Source of the DNA: Parahoeflea alexandrii
Lineage (GTDB): Bacteria; Pseudomonadota; Alphaproteobacteria; Rhizobiales; Rhizobiaceae
Direction of reading: 5' to 3'
Assembly: GCF_027214025.1 (NCBI RefSeq)
Contig: NZ_JAPWHB010000002.1
Coordinates: 310,001-374,000, forward strand
DNA length: 64,000 bases
Each line of letters starts with the position of its first letter. Within the stretch, counting starts at the first letter, position 1. Of this stretch, positions 43,969 through 53,797 are shown piece by piece. Under the pieces are notes generated by a model. That model saw only the letters and a program-made list of their open reading frames with translations. It made no database searches and had not been told where the DNA came from. The position numbers and the translations under genes are program-made.

Positions 43969-44874
43969 TCACCCGATCATCTTCGCGCCAACGCAGGCGT
44001 GTTTCGCACATTCGAGCTCCAGCGTCGTGTGGTCGAGGTCGAACTGCTGCTTGAGCCGCGCCTTGACCGCCTGCTTGATCGCATCGGCGTCGCCCCAGCG
44101 TCCGGTGTCGATGACGAGATGCGCGTCGAGCGCCGCTTCGTGTTCCTGCATCTGCCACAGATGCAGGTGGTGCACGCTCTGGACGCCGTCGATGGCTTCG
44201 ATGGTTTCGATCACCTGTGACGCGCTCGGCTCCGGCGGGGCGCCGAGCATCAGGATGCGGATCACATTGCCGATCTCGCCGAACGACAGCCACAGGATGT
44301 ATCCGGCGATCGCCAGCGTGACGATCGGATCGATGATCTGCCAGTCGTAGAGGATGATCAGGGTTCCGGCGAAGATCACCGCCAGGGAGCCCAGCGCATC
44401 GGCGACGTTGTGCACGAAGGCTGCGCGGATATTGACGCTCTCCTTCGACAGCGAAAATGTCAGCAGCGCCGTCACCACATCGACGGCGAGCGCCACGCCG
44501 GCGATGATCACCACCAGCCATCCGTCGACGCCGGAAGGCTCGATGAAGCGCATGATCGCCTCGTAGACCAGATAGAAGCCGATCACGATCAGCGTCGTGT
44601 AGTTGATCAGCGCCGCCACCACCTCGGCGCGGCCATAGCCGAAGGTCATTTTTCCGTCGGCCGGGCGCCGGGCGATCTTGCGGGCAAAGAAGGCGATGAT
44701 CAGCGACATCGCGTCGGAGAAATTGTGGATCGCGTCGGCGATCATGGCGAGACTGCCCGAGACGATGCCGCCGATAATCTGCGCCACCGTCAGCGCCAGG
44801 TTGACGACAACCGCCCAGGCAACGCGTGAATCGCCCTTCCCGGCGTCGATGTGGTGGTGATGGTGGCCTGCCAT
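43969..44874 (-). CDS. Cation diffusion facilitator (zinc/cobalt efflux) protein
   Basis: 301 residues from ATG 44874; a frame extension upstream lacks a ribosome site. The N-terminus is histidine-rich (five His at 4-8), as in ZitB/CzcD metal-binding tails. About six membrane segments, with the HN/D zinc-site motifs HNFSDAMS in segment 2 and HNVADALGSLAV in segment 5, then a cytoplasmic C-terminal ferredoxin-like domain. It exports zinc or another divalent cation in exchange for protons. Confidence 0.93.
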   Translation of the reverse strand: MAGHHHHHIDAGKGDSRVAWAVVVNLALTVAQIIGGIVSGSLAMIADAIHNFSDAMSLIIAFFARKIARRPADGKMTFGYGRAEVVAALINYTTLIVIGFYLVYEAIMRFIEPSGVDGWLVVIIAGVALAVDVVTALLTFSLSKESVNIRAAFVHNVADALGSLAVIFAGTLIILYDWQIIDPIVTLAIAGYILWLSFGEIGNVIRILMLGAPPEPSASQVIETIEAIDGVQSVHHLHLWQMQEHEAALDAHLVIDTGRWGDADAIKQAVKARLKQQFDLDHTTLELECAKHACVGAKMIG

Positions 44875-45158
44875 TAGGAGGGTCCTGCCTTTGCGCTGGA
44901 ATCGTCTGGCCACAGCTTTACCCCTGAAGCCGGCCAAGGCCACAGCTAATCCGCCAATGCGACCTCTTGCCCGCGTTGATCGGGCAGCCGGACAACTGCC
45001 CAGGCGCCACCGCGTGGGCCGCCTGCCGAGGCTGATTGTATTGCCGCTCGCCTTTTCCTAAATAGGCGGGCAAACAGCAATGCAAATCCCGGGCGAGGAC
45101 CTGGCACGGGGCCTGACGAGAGCGCAAGCGCGCGACAGGCCGGCAAAGGACACGACGC

Positions 45159-45914
45159 GTGAAACAATTCACCTACCCCAACTTCCCGACCCGGCACGGC
45201 TACATGACGGAGAAGACGCAGCGGGACTACATCACCGCCGCCATCGAAAAGAAGCTGCTTCCCGACAACGCCCACCGGATGGCGCAGATCATCTCGCTCG
45301 AGGCATCCAACGACCTGTCGAAGCCGATCCAGTTCTGGCAGCTTTTCTCGGTGCTCGGGCCGGAACGGATCGTCCGCATCGTCGAGAATTTCTACACCCG
45401 GGTGTTTGCCGACGAGGACTGGTTCGTTTCAGTCTTTGCCCGCGTCGGCGGCGTCAACCACCACATCAACACGCAAGCCTCGATGTGGGCCGACGTGATG
45501 GGCGGCGGTCCGTATTATCACGGCGCCGATTTCAGGCTGAGCTTCCACCACACCCACAACGCCATGCAGCTGATGAACGACCGCGGCGCCGAGCGCTGGA
45601 CCAGGCTGATGGTCGAAACGCTCGATGCCTGCCAGGCCGACATGACCGATGATCCGCGGGTCAGGCCGGCGCTCAACACCTTCCTCGACCATTTCATGGG
45701 CAAATATGCCCGGGAATTCGCGTTTGCGAACACCAGCGTGTTCGGCGAGCTCAATCCGCCGGTCAAGCGCAAGCTCAATTTCATGGCGATGACGGCGGAG
45801 GCGATCGAGGCGCTGAGCGAGGAAGAACTGCGCGACGCACTCCACGATCGCGGCATCGACACCTCGGCCTATCCGGAAAAGCGGGACCTGGTCGAAAAGG
45901 CGCAGATGCTGTGA
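45159..45914 (+). CDS. Truncated-hemoglobin-like globin with a C-terminal SAP-like extension
   Basis: 251 residues. The globin part (about 55-188) resembles group II-type 2/2 hemoglobins: NFYTRVF has the B10 Tyr79, and the MWADVMGGGPYYHG / HHTHNAM block gives candidate proximal histidines at 130-133. It has about 50 extra residues at the N-terminus. The C-terminal 217-249 segment (LSEEELRDALHDRGIDTS...EKRDLVEK) resembles a SAP-type nucleic-acid-binding motif. It could bind heme and O2 or NO and act in oxygen or nitrosative stress, perhaps on nucleic acid. It stands alone on the plus strand. Confidence 0.75.
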   Translation: MKQFTYPNFPTRHGYMTEKTQRDYITAAIEKKLLPDNAHRMAQIISLEASNDLSKPIQFWQLFSVLGPERIVRIVENFYTRVFADEDWFVSVFARVGGVNHHINTQASMWADVMGGGPYYHGADFRLSFHHTHNAMQLMNDRGAERWTRLMVETLDACQADMTDDPRVRPALNTFLDHFMGKYAREFAFANTSVFGELNPPVKRKLNFMAMTAEAIEALSEEELRDALHDRGIDTSAYPEKRDLVEKAQML

Positions 45915-45941
45915 TCCGGCCGATGCCGCTGACGGCCGATA

Positions 45942-46940
45942 TCAGTCTACCGGTCTGAGGGTACCGCGCTCGATCACCTTGCACGGAAACAGCCGGGCTT
46001 CGGGGTAGCGGTCGGGGTTTTCCAGCATCGAGACGATCAGTTCGATCGAGGACGCAATGATCTGGCTGATCGGCTGGCGGATGGTGGTGAGATTGATGTT
46101 TTCCCAGCCCGCCATCTCCATGTCGTTGAGCCCGATGATGCCGATGTCGCCCGGCACCTTCAGGCCGCTGTCGGCAATGGCGCTGAGCGCGCCGATCGAC
46201 AGCACGTCGTCACCGCAGAAATAGGCCTCGGCCGGCTTGTGCTTCAGCAGCGCCAGCATTTCCTTGCGCCCCGCGTTGAACGAATAGGCCTCGGCGAATG
46301 AGTGCCGCACCGAGATCTCCGGATGCTGCGCCAGCTCCTCCATGAAGCCGCGAAAGCGGTCCTGTGTCGAGGTTGCGGATTCCGGCCCGCCGAGAAAGGC
46401 CACATCACGATAGCCGCGGCGGATAAGCTCGCGCGCCGCCATCCGGCCGCATTCGGCGTTGTCGATGCCGACCACGTGCACTTCCGGCGAACTGGCGTAG
46501 CGGCCGAAGCTGTGCACCACCGGCACACCGGCATCGCGGAACGCCTTGGCGAAGCCCGGCGGCAGCGTCGAGGACGCGACCACCACGCCGTCGACCGAAT
46601 ATTGCCGGAGCATGCGGATCGAGTTGGCGGGATCGGTTTCATCCGACAGGTTGACCAGGAGCGGCCGCAAGCCCCGTTCCTGCAGCCCGCGGGTGAACAG
46701 GTCGAACACTTCGAGAAAGATCGGGTTGTGGAAATTGTTCGAGACCAGGCCGATCAGCTTGGTCCGCCCGGTGGTCAGGCTCGAGGCGAGCGCATTGGGA
46801 CTGTAACCGAGTTCAGTCGCGGCCTTCTCGACTTTCCTGCGCATTTTCAGCGACACCGACGCGCCGTCGGTGAAGGTGCGCGAGACCGCCGCGCGCGACA
46901 CCCCTGCCCTTTCGGCGACATCCTTCAGCGTTGGCGGCAT
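45942..46940 (-). CDS. LacI-family transcriptional repressor of inositol genes
   Basis: 332 residues. The helix-turn-helix is at 4-24 (TLKDVAERAGVSRAAVSRTF). The rest is a periplasmic-binding-protein-like effector domain. It is divergent from the sugar importer, with a 32-bp palindrome between them. The same operator lies between the two iol operons 8.6 kb away, so it most likely represses uptake and catabolism and is released by an inositol compound. The effector is not known. Confidence 0.9.
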   Translation of the reverse strand: MPPTLKDVAERAGVSRAAVSRTFTDGASVSLKMRRKVEKAATELGYSPNALASSLTTGRTKLIGLVSNNFHNPIFLEVFDLFTRGLQERGLRPLLVNLSDETDPANSIRMLRQYSVDGVVVASSTLPPGFAKAFRDAGVPVVHSFGRYASSPEVHVVGIDNAECGRMAARELIRRGYRDVAFLGGPESATSTQDRFRGFMEELAQHPEISVRHSFAEAYSFNAGRKEMLALLKHKPAEAYFCGDDVLSIGALSAIADSGLKVPGDIGIIGLNDMEMAGWENINLTTIRQPISQIIASSIELIVSMLENPDRYPEARLFPCKVIERGTLRPVD

Positions 46941-47018
46941 TGATCAGCGTCTCCTGTCGCTCAGTCCGGAACCACCTTCATTACTGCCCAGAAAAACCAG
47001 TGAAAGCAAGAATTTCGA

Positions 47019-47050
47019 ATTCCATTTTGCAACCGGTTGCAAAATGGAAT
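47019..47050. promoter_or_regulatory. 32-bp perfect palindrome: LacI-family operator upstream of the importer
   Basis: The core TTTGCAACCGGTTGCAAA (47026-47043) matches the site in the iol region, and symmetry extends without a mismatch over 47019-47050. It is 79 bp from the LacI start and 81 bp from the binding-protein start, so it can control both. Confidence 0.9.
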
Positions 47051-47130
47051 GATTCGTGGTTTCCTGACCATCGAGAGACGGCGGGAGGCCGGCCTTTCCA
47101 TTCATTCGACAAATACTCTGGGAGGAGATC

Positions 47131-48081
47131 ATGATGTCATTGACCAAGAAGCTCGCTCTGGCGGTTGCGGTGTTCGCAGCGCCGGTGCTGAGCGCTACCA
47201 CGGCATCCGCCGAAGGCGAACGCTACGTGCTCGTCAGCCATGCGCCTGACAGCGACAGCTGGTGGAACACCATCAAGAACGGCATTGCGCTGGCCGGCAA
47301 GCAGATGGGTGTGGAAGTCGAATACCGCAATCCGCCCACCGGCGATCTCGCCGACATGGCCCGCATCATCGAGCAGGCCGCCGCCTCCGGCCCCAACGGC
47401 ATCATCACCACGCTGGCCGATTACGACGTGCTCTCAGGCCCGATCAGGGCCGCCGTCGATTCAGGCGTCGACGTCATCATCATGAACTCCGGCACCCCGG
47501 ACCAGGCCCGCGAGGTCGGCGCGCTGATGTATGTCGGCCAGCCCGAATATGACGCCGGCTATGCGGCAGGCCTGCGCGCCAAGGGCGATGGCGTCGGCTC
47601 GTTCCTCTGCGTCAATCACTACATCTCCTCGCCGTCGTCGACCGAACGCTGCCAGGGCTTTGCCGACGGGCTCGGCGTCGATCTCGGCAACCAGATGATC
47701 GATTCCGGCCAGGATCCGGCCGAAATCAAGAACCGCGTTCTGGCCTACCTCAACTCCAACCCGGACACCGATGCGGTGCTGACGCTCGGCCCCACCAGTG
47801 CCGACCCGACGATCCTGGCGCTGCAGGAAAACGGCATGGCCGGTGAAATCTACTTCGGCACCTTCGACCTCGGCGCCAACATCGTCGAGGCTATCAAGGC
47901 AGGCACCATCAAGTGGGGCATCGACCAGCAGCCCTTCCTTCAGGCCTATCTGCCGGTGGTGGTGCTGACCAACTACCATCGCTACGGCGTGCTGCCGGGC
48001 AACAACATCAATTCCGGCCCCGGCTTCGTGACTGCCGATGGCCTGACGATGGTTGAAAAATACGCGGGCGAATACCGCTAG
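47131..48081 (+). CDS. Sugar/inositol ABC importer binding protein
   Basis: 316 residues with a signal peptide (about 1-27) and the type I periplasmic binding fold of the ribose/inositol family: VLVSHAPDSDSWWNTIKNG near 33 and a PNGIITTLADYD block. ATG 47131 (GGAGGAG upstream). It is the first gene of the importer operon and, with the shared LacI operator, probably binds myo-inositol or a related cyclitol. A hairpin follows the gene. Confidence 0.88.
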   Translation: MMSLTKKLALAVAVFAAPVLSATTASAEGERYVLVSHAPDSDSWWNTIKNGIALAGKQMGVEVEYRNPPTGDLADMARIIEQAAASGPNGIITTLADYDVLSGPIRAAVDSGVDVIIMNSGTPDQAREVGALMYVGQPEYDAGYAAGLRAKGDGVGSFLCVNHYISSPSSTERCQGFADGLGVDLGNQMIDSGQDPAEIKNRVLAYLNSNPDTDAVLTLGPTSADPTILALQENGMAGEIYFGTFDLGANIVEAIKAGTIKWGIDQQPFLQAYLPVVVLTNYHRYGVLPGNNINSGPGFVTADGLTMVEKYAGEYR

Positions 48082-48095
48082 GGCTTCCTCCCCCT

Positions 48096-48132
48096 CGGGC
48101 AGCGGCGCTTCGGCGATGCTGCCCGTTTTTTT
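48096..48132 (+). terminator. Hairpin with U-run between binding-protein and permease genes
   Basis: CGGGCAGC / GCTGCCCG with a 14-nt loop and a 7-T run at 48126-48132. It lies inside the importer operon and would reduce permease and ATPase message relative to the binding protein. Confidence 0.8.
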
Positions 48133-48161
48133 CCAGGAATCTCAAACGTCTGTGAGGTCTC

Positions 48162-49283
48162 ATGTCCGACATGGCTGACGCACCTGCAAGCGACGAGCGC
48201 ATCAAGCAGACATCCGCCCTGCGCAAGGCGCTGATCCGCCCAGAATTGGGTGGAATCTGCGGAACCGTGATCGTGTTCGTGCTGTTTGCGATTTTTGCCG
48301 GCGACAGCGGGATGTTCAATTCGCAAGGCATTCTCAACTGGTCCATCGTCTCGGCGCAGTTCATGATCATCGCGGTCGGCGCCTGCCTCTTGATGATCGC
48401 CGGTGAATTTGACCTCTCGGTCGGCTCGATGATCGGTTTCGCCGGAATGATGATTGCGATCTTCTCGATCACCCTGGGCTGGCCGGTCTGGCAGGCGATC
48501 CTCGTGACCTTCGCGCTGTGTGTCGCCATCGGCGCGCTCAATGGCATTATCGTGGTGCGCACCGGCCTGCCGAGCTTCATCGTCACGCTGGCCTTCCTCT
48601 TCATCCTGCGCGGCTTCACCATCTATTTGCCGCAGTTGATCGAGCGCAAGACCATCATCGGCGGTATCGACAAGGCGGCCGAGGGCGACTGGCTGGCGGC
48701 CCTCTTCGGCGGCAAGATCCTCAAGGGGCTGTTCGCCTGGCTCGGCGACGCCGGCATCATCGCTGTGTTCGAGCGTGGAAATCGCGCCGGGCAGCCGGTG
48801 GTCGACGGCATCCCGATGCTGATCGTCTGGGCGCTCATGCTGGTGGCGTTCGGCCATTTCGTGCTGACCCGCACCAAATTCGGCAACTGGATCTTCGCCT
48901 CCGGCGGCGACGCCCAGGCCGCGCGCTATGTCGGCGTGCCGGTCAACCGGGTGAAGATCCTGATGTTCATGTTCACCGCCTTCTGCGCGACCGTCTTCGC
49001 CACCTGCCAGGTAATGGAGTTTGGCTCGGCCGGCGCCGACCGCGGCCTGCTCAAGGAATTCGAGGCGATCATCGCCGTCGTCATCGGCGGCGCGCTGCTG
49101 ACCGGTGGCTACGGCTCGGTGATCGGCGCGGCACTTGGCGCGCTGATCTTCGGTGTGGTCCAGCAGGGCCTGTTCTTCGCCAATGTCGAAAGCTCGCTGT
49201 TCCGCGTGTTCCTGGGCGTCATCCTGTTGTTCGCCGTGGTGCTCAACACCTATATAAGACGCATGATCACGGGGGAGAGATGA
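48162..49283 (+). CDS. Sugar ABC importer permease
   Basis: 373 residues, about ten membrane segments with the RbsC/FrcC-type block [21 protein letters not shown]. The region around 170-215 is a long hydrophilic insertion compared with RbsC. It forms the channel for the binding protein upstream; start ATG 48162. Confidence 0.9.
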   Translation: MSDMADAPASDERIKQTSALRKALIRPELGGICGTVIVFVLFAIFAGDSGMFNSQGILNWSIVSAQFMIIAVGACLLMIAGEFDLSVGSMIGFAGMMIAIFSITLGWPVWQAILVTFALCVAIGALNGIIVVRTGLPSFIVTLAFLFILRGFTIYLPQLIERKTIIGGIDKAAEGDWLAALFGGKILKGLFAWLGDAGIIAVFERGNRAGQPVVDGIPMLIVWALMLVAFGHFVLTRTKFGNWIFASGGDAQAARYVGVPVNRVKILMFMFTAFCATVFATCQVMEFGSAGADRGLLKEFEAIIAVVIGGALLTGGYGSVIGAALGALIFGVVQQGLFFANVESSLFRVFLGVILLFAVVLNTYIRRMITGER

Positions 49284-49284
49284 G

Positions 49285-50073
49285 ATGAATCCCGAACACG
49301 CTCCCCTGATTGAAATGAAGAACATCGAGAAGCATTTCGGCTCGGTGATTGCACTCAACGGCGTCTCGCTGGAGATCTATCCGGGCGAATGCCATTGCCT
49401 CTTGGGCGACAACGGCGCCGGCAAGTCCACCTTCATCAAGACAATGTCGGGCGTGCACAAGCCGACCCGCGGCGAGATTCTGTTCGAAGGCAAGCCGATG
49501 CATTTCGAGGATCCGCGCGACGCCATCACGGCCGGAATCGCCACCGTCTACCAGGATCTCGCCATGATCCCGCTGATGTCGGTGAGCCGCAACTTCTTCA
49601 TGGGCAACGAGCCCGAGAAGAAATTCGGGCCGTTCAAGCTGTTCGACCATGCCTATGCCAACGAGATCACCATGCAGGAAATGCGCAAGATGGGCATCAA
49701 CCTGCGCGGCCCCGACCAGGCGGTGGGCACGCTCTCGGGCGGCGAACGGCAGACCGTCGCGATTGCAAGGGCAGTGCATTTCGGCGCCAAGGTGCTGATC
49801 CTCGACGAGCCGACCTCGGCGCTCGGCGTGCGTCAGACGGCCAATGTGCTCGCCACCATCGACAAGGTGCGCAAGGACGGCATTGCCGTGGTCTTCATCA
49901 CCCACAATGTCCGCCATGCGCTGGCGGTCGGCGACCGCTTCACCGTGCTCAACCGCGGCAAGACGCTGGGGACGGCGCAGCGCGGCCAGATCACGCCGGA
50001 CGAGTTGCAGGACCTGATGGCCGGCGGCCAGGAAATGGTGGCGCTGGAGAGCTCGCTCGGCGGCACCGTCTGA
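49285..50073 (+). CDS. Sugar ABC importer ATP-binding protein (FrcA-type)
   Basis: 262 residues with one ATPase domain; this is the FrcA-type short form, unlike the double-domain RbsA. Walker [10 protein letters not shown], signature [14 protein letters not shown] and Walker [13 protein letters not shown] are present. It starts 1 nt after the permease stop region (ATGAGATG). Confidence 0.92.
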   Translation: MNPEHAPLIEMKNIEKHFGSVIALNGVSLEIYPGECHCLLGDNGAGKSTFIKTMSGVHKPTRGEILFEGKPMHFEDPRDAITAGIATVYQDLAMIPLMSVSRNFFMGNEPEKKFGPFKLFDHAYANEITMQEMRKMGINLRGPDQAVGTLSGGERQTVAIARAVHFGAKVLILDEPTSALGVRQTANVLATIDKVRKDGIAVVFITHNVRHALAVGDRFTVLNRGKTLGTAQRGQITPDELQDLMAGGQEMVALESSLGGTV

Positions 50074-50107
50074 CGCAACACCGCGTCTTTCTAAAGCAAC
50101 CGGATGG

Positions 50108-50130
50108 CGCGACTTCGGTCGCGTCTTTTC
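50108..50130 (+). terminator. Terminator of the sugar importer operon
   Basis: CGCGAC-ttcg-GTCGCG stem, UUCG tetraloop, followed by TCTTTTC. Confidence 0.8.
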
Positions 50131-50326
50131 GTTACAGGTCCGTTTTTGTTTCGTTATTTTCGAATTGCCGCCTCAGAACTGGCATGCTTGAGCTCCGGTC
50201 TGGGCAGTTCGCCCCCATTCTCTCCTGTTAATTCAAACAGATGACCTGTCATAATCGCTTGCCATTTCGCCGCTGACCCAGAATAGTCAGCGCGGGAGAA
50301 ACGAAATGCCAATTGGGAGGAAGATC

Positions 50327-51304
50327 ATGACCTTGAAATCACTGCTTTTGAGCACCATCGCCGGTGTGGCCCTGACAATCGCTGCGCCGCTGGCCGCATC
50401 CGCCGCCGATTGCGAGCGCGGCACGCTGGATGAACGCTATTGCGACGTCGACGGCGACATGATCGCCGACATTCCGACCGATGCGGCCGAGCTCATCGAT
50501 CCGGACACGCTTATCTTCGCCTACACACCGGTGGAAGACCCCGCCGTCTACAAGGAAGCCTGGTCCGACTTCCTGACCCACTTGGACAAGATCACCGGCA
50601 AGAAGTCGGTGTTCTTCCCGGTCCAGTCCAATGCCGCCCAGATCGAAGCCATGCGTTCGGGCCGTCTCCATATCGCCGGCTTCAACACCGGCTCCAACCC
50701 GCTCGCCGTCAACTGCGCCGGCTTCCGTCCCTTCACCATCATGGCATCGGAAGATGGCGGCTTCGGCTACGAGATGGAAATCATCACCTATCCCGGTTCG
50801 GGCGTCGAAAAAGTCGAGGACATCAAGGGCAAGACCATGGCCTTCACCTCGGAGACCTCGAACTCCGGCTTCAAGGCACCCTCGGCACTGCTCAAGGCCG
50901 AATACGGCATGGTCGCCGGCACCGATTTCGAGCCTGCCTTCTCCGGCAAGCATGACAACTCGATACTCGGCGTCGCCAACAAGGATTACCCCGCCGCAGC
51001 CATCGCCAATTCGGTGATGCACCGGATGATCGAGCGCGAGGTGATCAAGGCGGATCAGGTCAAGTCGATCTACAAGTCGCAGACCTTCCCGACCACGGGC
51101 TTCGGCGTCGTCTATAACCTGAAGCCCGAGCTTCAGGAAAAGATCAAGGAAGCCTTCTTCACCTTCCCCTGGGAAGGCTCGTCGCTGAAGAAGGAATTCG
51201 AGAAGTCCAACGAAGGCCAGTTCCTGGAAATGAACTACAAGGATTTCTGGGAAGTCGTGCGCAAGATCGACACGGCCAACGGTGTTCAGTACACCTGCGG
51301 CTAA
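50327..51304 (+). CDS. phnD: PhnD-like phosphonate/phosphorus-compound binding protein
   Basis: 325 residues from ATG 50327, with GGAGG 8 nt upstream (an earlier ATG at 50306 lacks this). A signal peptide covers about 1-27. The family block KKSVFFPVQSNAAQIEAMRSGRLHIAGFNTG is PhnD-like. In PhnD the phosphonate is held by serine/threonine and basic residues in TSETSNSGFKAP. It is the first gene of an operon with PhnC and two PhnE permeases. The substrate might be phosphonate, phosphite, or a phosphate ester. Confidence 0.88.
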   Translation: MTLKSLLLSTIAGVALTIAAPLAASAADCERGTLDERYCDVDGDMIADIPTDAAELIDPDTLIFAYTPVEDPAVYKEAWSDFLTHLDKITGKKSVFFPVQSNAAQIEAMRSGRLHIAGFNTGSNPLAVNCAGFRPFTIMASEDGGFGYEMEIITYPGSGVEKVEDIKGKTMAFTSETSNSGFKAPSALLKAEYGMVAGTDFEPAFSGKHDNSILGVANKDYPAAAIANSVMHRMIEREVIKADQVKSIYKSQTFPTTGFGVVYNLKPELQEKIKEAFFTFPWEGSSLKKEFEKSNEGQFLEMNYKDFWEVVRKIDTANGVQYTCG

Positions 51305-51366
51305 TCCCCTTCCCTCTGGCGCCGGGCGTTTTGGCGCGGCGCCTTCTTGCTTCATGACGGGGCCCC

Positions 51367-52167
51367 ATGCTCGAACTCAAGAACCTGTCCAAGACCTATC
51401 GCACCGGCGACAAGGCACTCCAGAACGTCACGCTGACGGTCCCCAAGGGCCAGGTCATGGCCCTGATCGGGCCGTCCGGCGCGGGCAAGTCGACGCTGAT
51501 CCGCTGCATCAACCGCCTGGTCGAGCCGACACAGGGCAGCGTCATCCTCGACGGCACCGACGTGACCGCGCTCAGCTCCGGCGCGCTGCGCAAGATGCGC
51601 CGCAAGATGGGCATGATCTTTCAGCAATATGCGCTGGTCGAACGCCTGACCGTCATGGAGAATGTGCTCTCCGGGCGCCTCGGCTATGTTGGCTTCTGGC
51701 GCTCCTATTTCCGCAAATATCCGCAAGCCGACATCGATGAGGCCTTTCGCCTGCTCGACCGGGTCGGCCTGCTTTCCATGGCCGACAAGCGCGCTGACGA
51801 ACTGTCGGGCGGCCAGCGCCAGCGCGTCGGTATCGCCCGTGCCCTGATCCAGGATCCACGCCTGCTGCTGGTCGATGAACCGACCGCCTCGCTTGATCCA
51901 AAAACCTCGCGCCAGATCATGCGCCTGATCTGCGAATTGTGCGCCGAGCGCGGCCTCGCCGCCGTCATCAACATCCACGACGTGGCGCTGGCCCAGATGT
52001 TCGTCGAGCGTATAGTCGGGCTCAAGGCGGGCGAACTGGCCTTCGACGGCAAGCCGGTCGAGATGACCGAGGACGTGCTGACCAACATCTACGGTGAAGA
52101 GGACTGGCACGCGACCATCCGCGAAGTCGACGATGAGGACGCGGACGCCGGGGAAGCGGTAGCATGA
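51367..52167 (+). CDS. phnC: Phosphonate importer ATP-binding protein
   Basis: 266 residues. Walker [10 protein letters not shown], signature [14 protein letters not shown], Walker [13 protein letters not shown], and the PhnC-type block [15 protein letters not shown]. The acidic C-terminal tail is a family variant. It overlaps the permease gene by 4 nt. Confidence 0.93.
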   Translation: MLELKNLSKTYRTGDKALQNVTLTVPKGQVMALIGPSGAGKSTLIRCINRLVEPTQGSVILDGTDVTALSSGALRKMRRKMGMIFQQYALVERLTVMENVLSGRLGYVGFWRSYFRKYPQADIDEAFRLLDRVGLLSMADKRADELSGGQRQRVGIARALIQDPRLLLVDEPTASLDPKTSRQIMRLICELCAERGLAAVINIHDVALAQMFVERIVGLKAGELAFDGKPVEMTEDVLTNIYGEEDWHATIREVDDEDADAGEAVA

Positions 52168-52979
52168 CCGCCGTCACGCTTGAAGAGAGGCTCGGCACCG
52201 CCTGGAAGAAACCTCCGCTGATCGCCAACCCGGCGCTGCGCTGGGGCCTGTTCCTCGCCGCCGCGATTTATCTGGTGCTGGCGGTTGCCTCGATCGATGT
52301 CAACTGGGCCCGCGTCGCCGAAGGCCTGAGCCGCGGCTGGGCTTTCATCACCTCGTTCTTCAATCCCGATTTCGTCTCGCGCGGGTCCGATATCCGCGAC
52401 GGCATTCTCGAAAGCGTGATCATCACCGTGGCCTCCACCGTGGTCGGCATCCTGATCTCGATTCCCATCGGCCTGGGGGCTGCGCGCAACATTGCGCCCT
52501 TGCCGGTCTATCTGGTCTGCCGTGCCATCGTCGCCTTGTCGCGCGCGCTCAACGAGATCATCGTCGCCATCCTGCTGGTGGCGATCTTCGGTTTCGGGCC
52601 GCTGGCGGGTTTCCTCACCCTGTCGTTTGCCACCATCGGCTTTCTCGCCAAGCTACTGGCCGAGGACATCGAAGAGATGGACAAGGTGCAGGCGGAAGCC
52701 ATCCGCGCCACAGGTTCGACCTGGATGCAATGGATCAACTACGGCGTGCAGCCGCAGGTCATGCCGCGGCTGATCGGCCTGTCGATGTACCGCCTCGACA
52801 TCAACTTTCGTGAATCCGCGGTTCTCGGGCTGGTCGGCGCCGGCGGCATCGGCGCCACGCTCAACACAGCCTTCGACCGCTATGAATTCGACACGGCGGC
52901 GGCGATCCTGCTGATCATCATCGTCACAGTGATGGCGCTCGAATATCTGTCCGGCATCATCAGGGCAAAGGTGCAGTAA
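52164..52979 (+). CDS. phnE: Phosphonate importer permease 1
   Basis: 271 residues, about six membrane segments, with the PhnE-type block [23 protein letters not shown] and [21 protein letters not shown]. Overlaps phnC (ATGA) and the second permease (TAATG). Confidence 0.92.
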   Translation: MTAVTLEERLGTAWKKPPLIANPALRWGLFLAAAIYLVLAVASIDVNWARVAEGLSRGWAFITSFFNPDFVSRGSDIRDGILESVIITVASTVVGILISIPIGLGAARNIAPLPVYLVCRAIVALSRALNEIIVAILLVAIFGFGPLAGFLTLSFATIGFLAKLLAEDIEEMDKVQAEAIRATGSTWMQWINYGVQPQVMPRLIGLSMYRLDINFRESAVLGLVGAGGIGATLNTAFDRYEFDTAAAILLIIIVTVMALEYLSGIIRAKVQ

Positions 52980-53797
52980 TGCCGGTTTCACAAAACGCGA
53001 GCGGCACGAAAATCTGGCAGTTGCGCAACCGCAACCAGACGCTTGTGCGGTGGGCTGCCTACCTGGCGGGCGTCGCCGTCTTCATGTGGTGCTGGCAGCG
53101 CATTTCCGAGGCCACCACCTGGTTCTTCGTCTGGGATGCGCCGCGAATTGCCGCCGACATCGGCGGCCGCGCCTGGCCGCCGCGCTGGTCGTACATGGAC
53201 AAGCTCTGGGGGCCGCTCTGGGACACGCTCAACATGGCGACACTCGGCACCCTGCTCGCCCTTGTTATGGCGGTTCCTGTGGCCTTTCTGGCTGCGCGCA
53301 ACACCACGCCGAGCGCCGTGTTCATCCGGCCGGTGGCGCTGTTCATCATCGTCGCCACCCGCTCGATCAACTCGCTGATCTGGGCCCTGCTGCTGGTCGC
53401 CATCGTCGGCCCCGGTGTCTTTGCCGGGCTGATGGCGATCGCGCTGCGCTCGATCGGTTTCTGTGCCAAACTGCTCTACGAGGCGATCGAGGAGATCGAC
53501 CCTACCCAGGTCGAGGCGATCACAGCCACCGGTGCCAGCCGCTGGCAGGTGATGGCCTATGGCATAGTCCCGCAGATCATGCCTGCCTTCGCCGGCATCA
53601 GCGTCTTCCGCTGGGACATCAACATCCGTGAATCCACCGTTCTCGGCCTGGTCGGCGCCGGCGGCATCGGCCTGCAGCTGCAATCCTCGCTCAACACTCT
53701 TGCCTGGCCGCAGGTGACGCTGATCCTGATTGTCATCCTGGCTGCCGTCGTGATAGGCGAATGGGTCTCGGCCAAGGTGCGTGGAGCCATCATTTGA
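52979..53797 (+). CDS. phnE: Phosphonate importer permease 2
   Basis: 272 residues, PhnE family with INSLIWALLLVAIVGPGVFAG and EAITATGASRWQVMAYGIVPQ. With the first permease it makes a heterodimeric channel. It ends with a 4-nt TTGA overlap with the HAD gene. Confidence 0.92.
   Translation: MPVSQNASGTKIWQLRNRNQTLVRWAAYLAGVAVFMWCWQRISEATTWFFVWDAPRIAADIGGRAWPPRWSYMDKLWGPLWDTLNMATLGTLLALVMAVPVAFLAARNTTPSAVFIRPVALFIIVATRSINSLIWALLLVAIVGPGVFAGLMAIALRSIGFCAKLLYEAIEEIDPTQVEAITATGASRWQVMAYGIVPQIMPAFAGISVFRWDINIRESTVLGLVGAGGIGLQLQSSLNTLAWPQVTLILIVILAAVVIGEWVSAKVRGAII

Noticed and set aside
44850-44874. Five histidines at the N-terminus of the cation-efflux protein as an artificial tag
   Set aside because: Histidine-rich ends are natural metal-binding features of this family, and the surrounding sequence is native chromosomal DNA.
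50246-50265. Possible PHO box before phnD (CTGTCAT then TTGCCAT)
   Set aside because: The second half-site is 5 of 7 and the spacing is 13 bp instead of 11, so it does not fit PhoB. Only a half-site is present.
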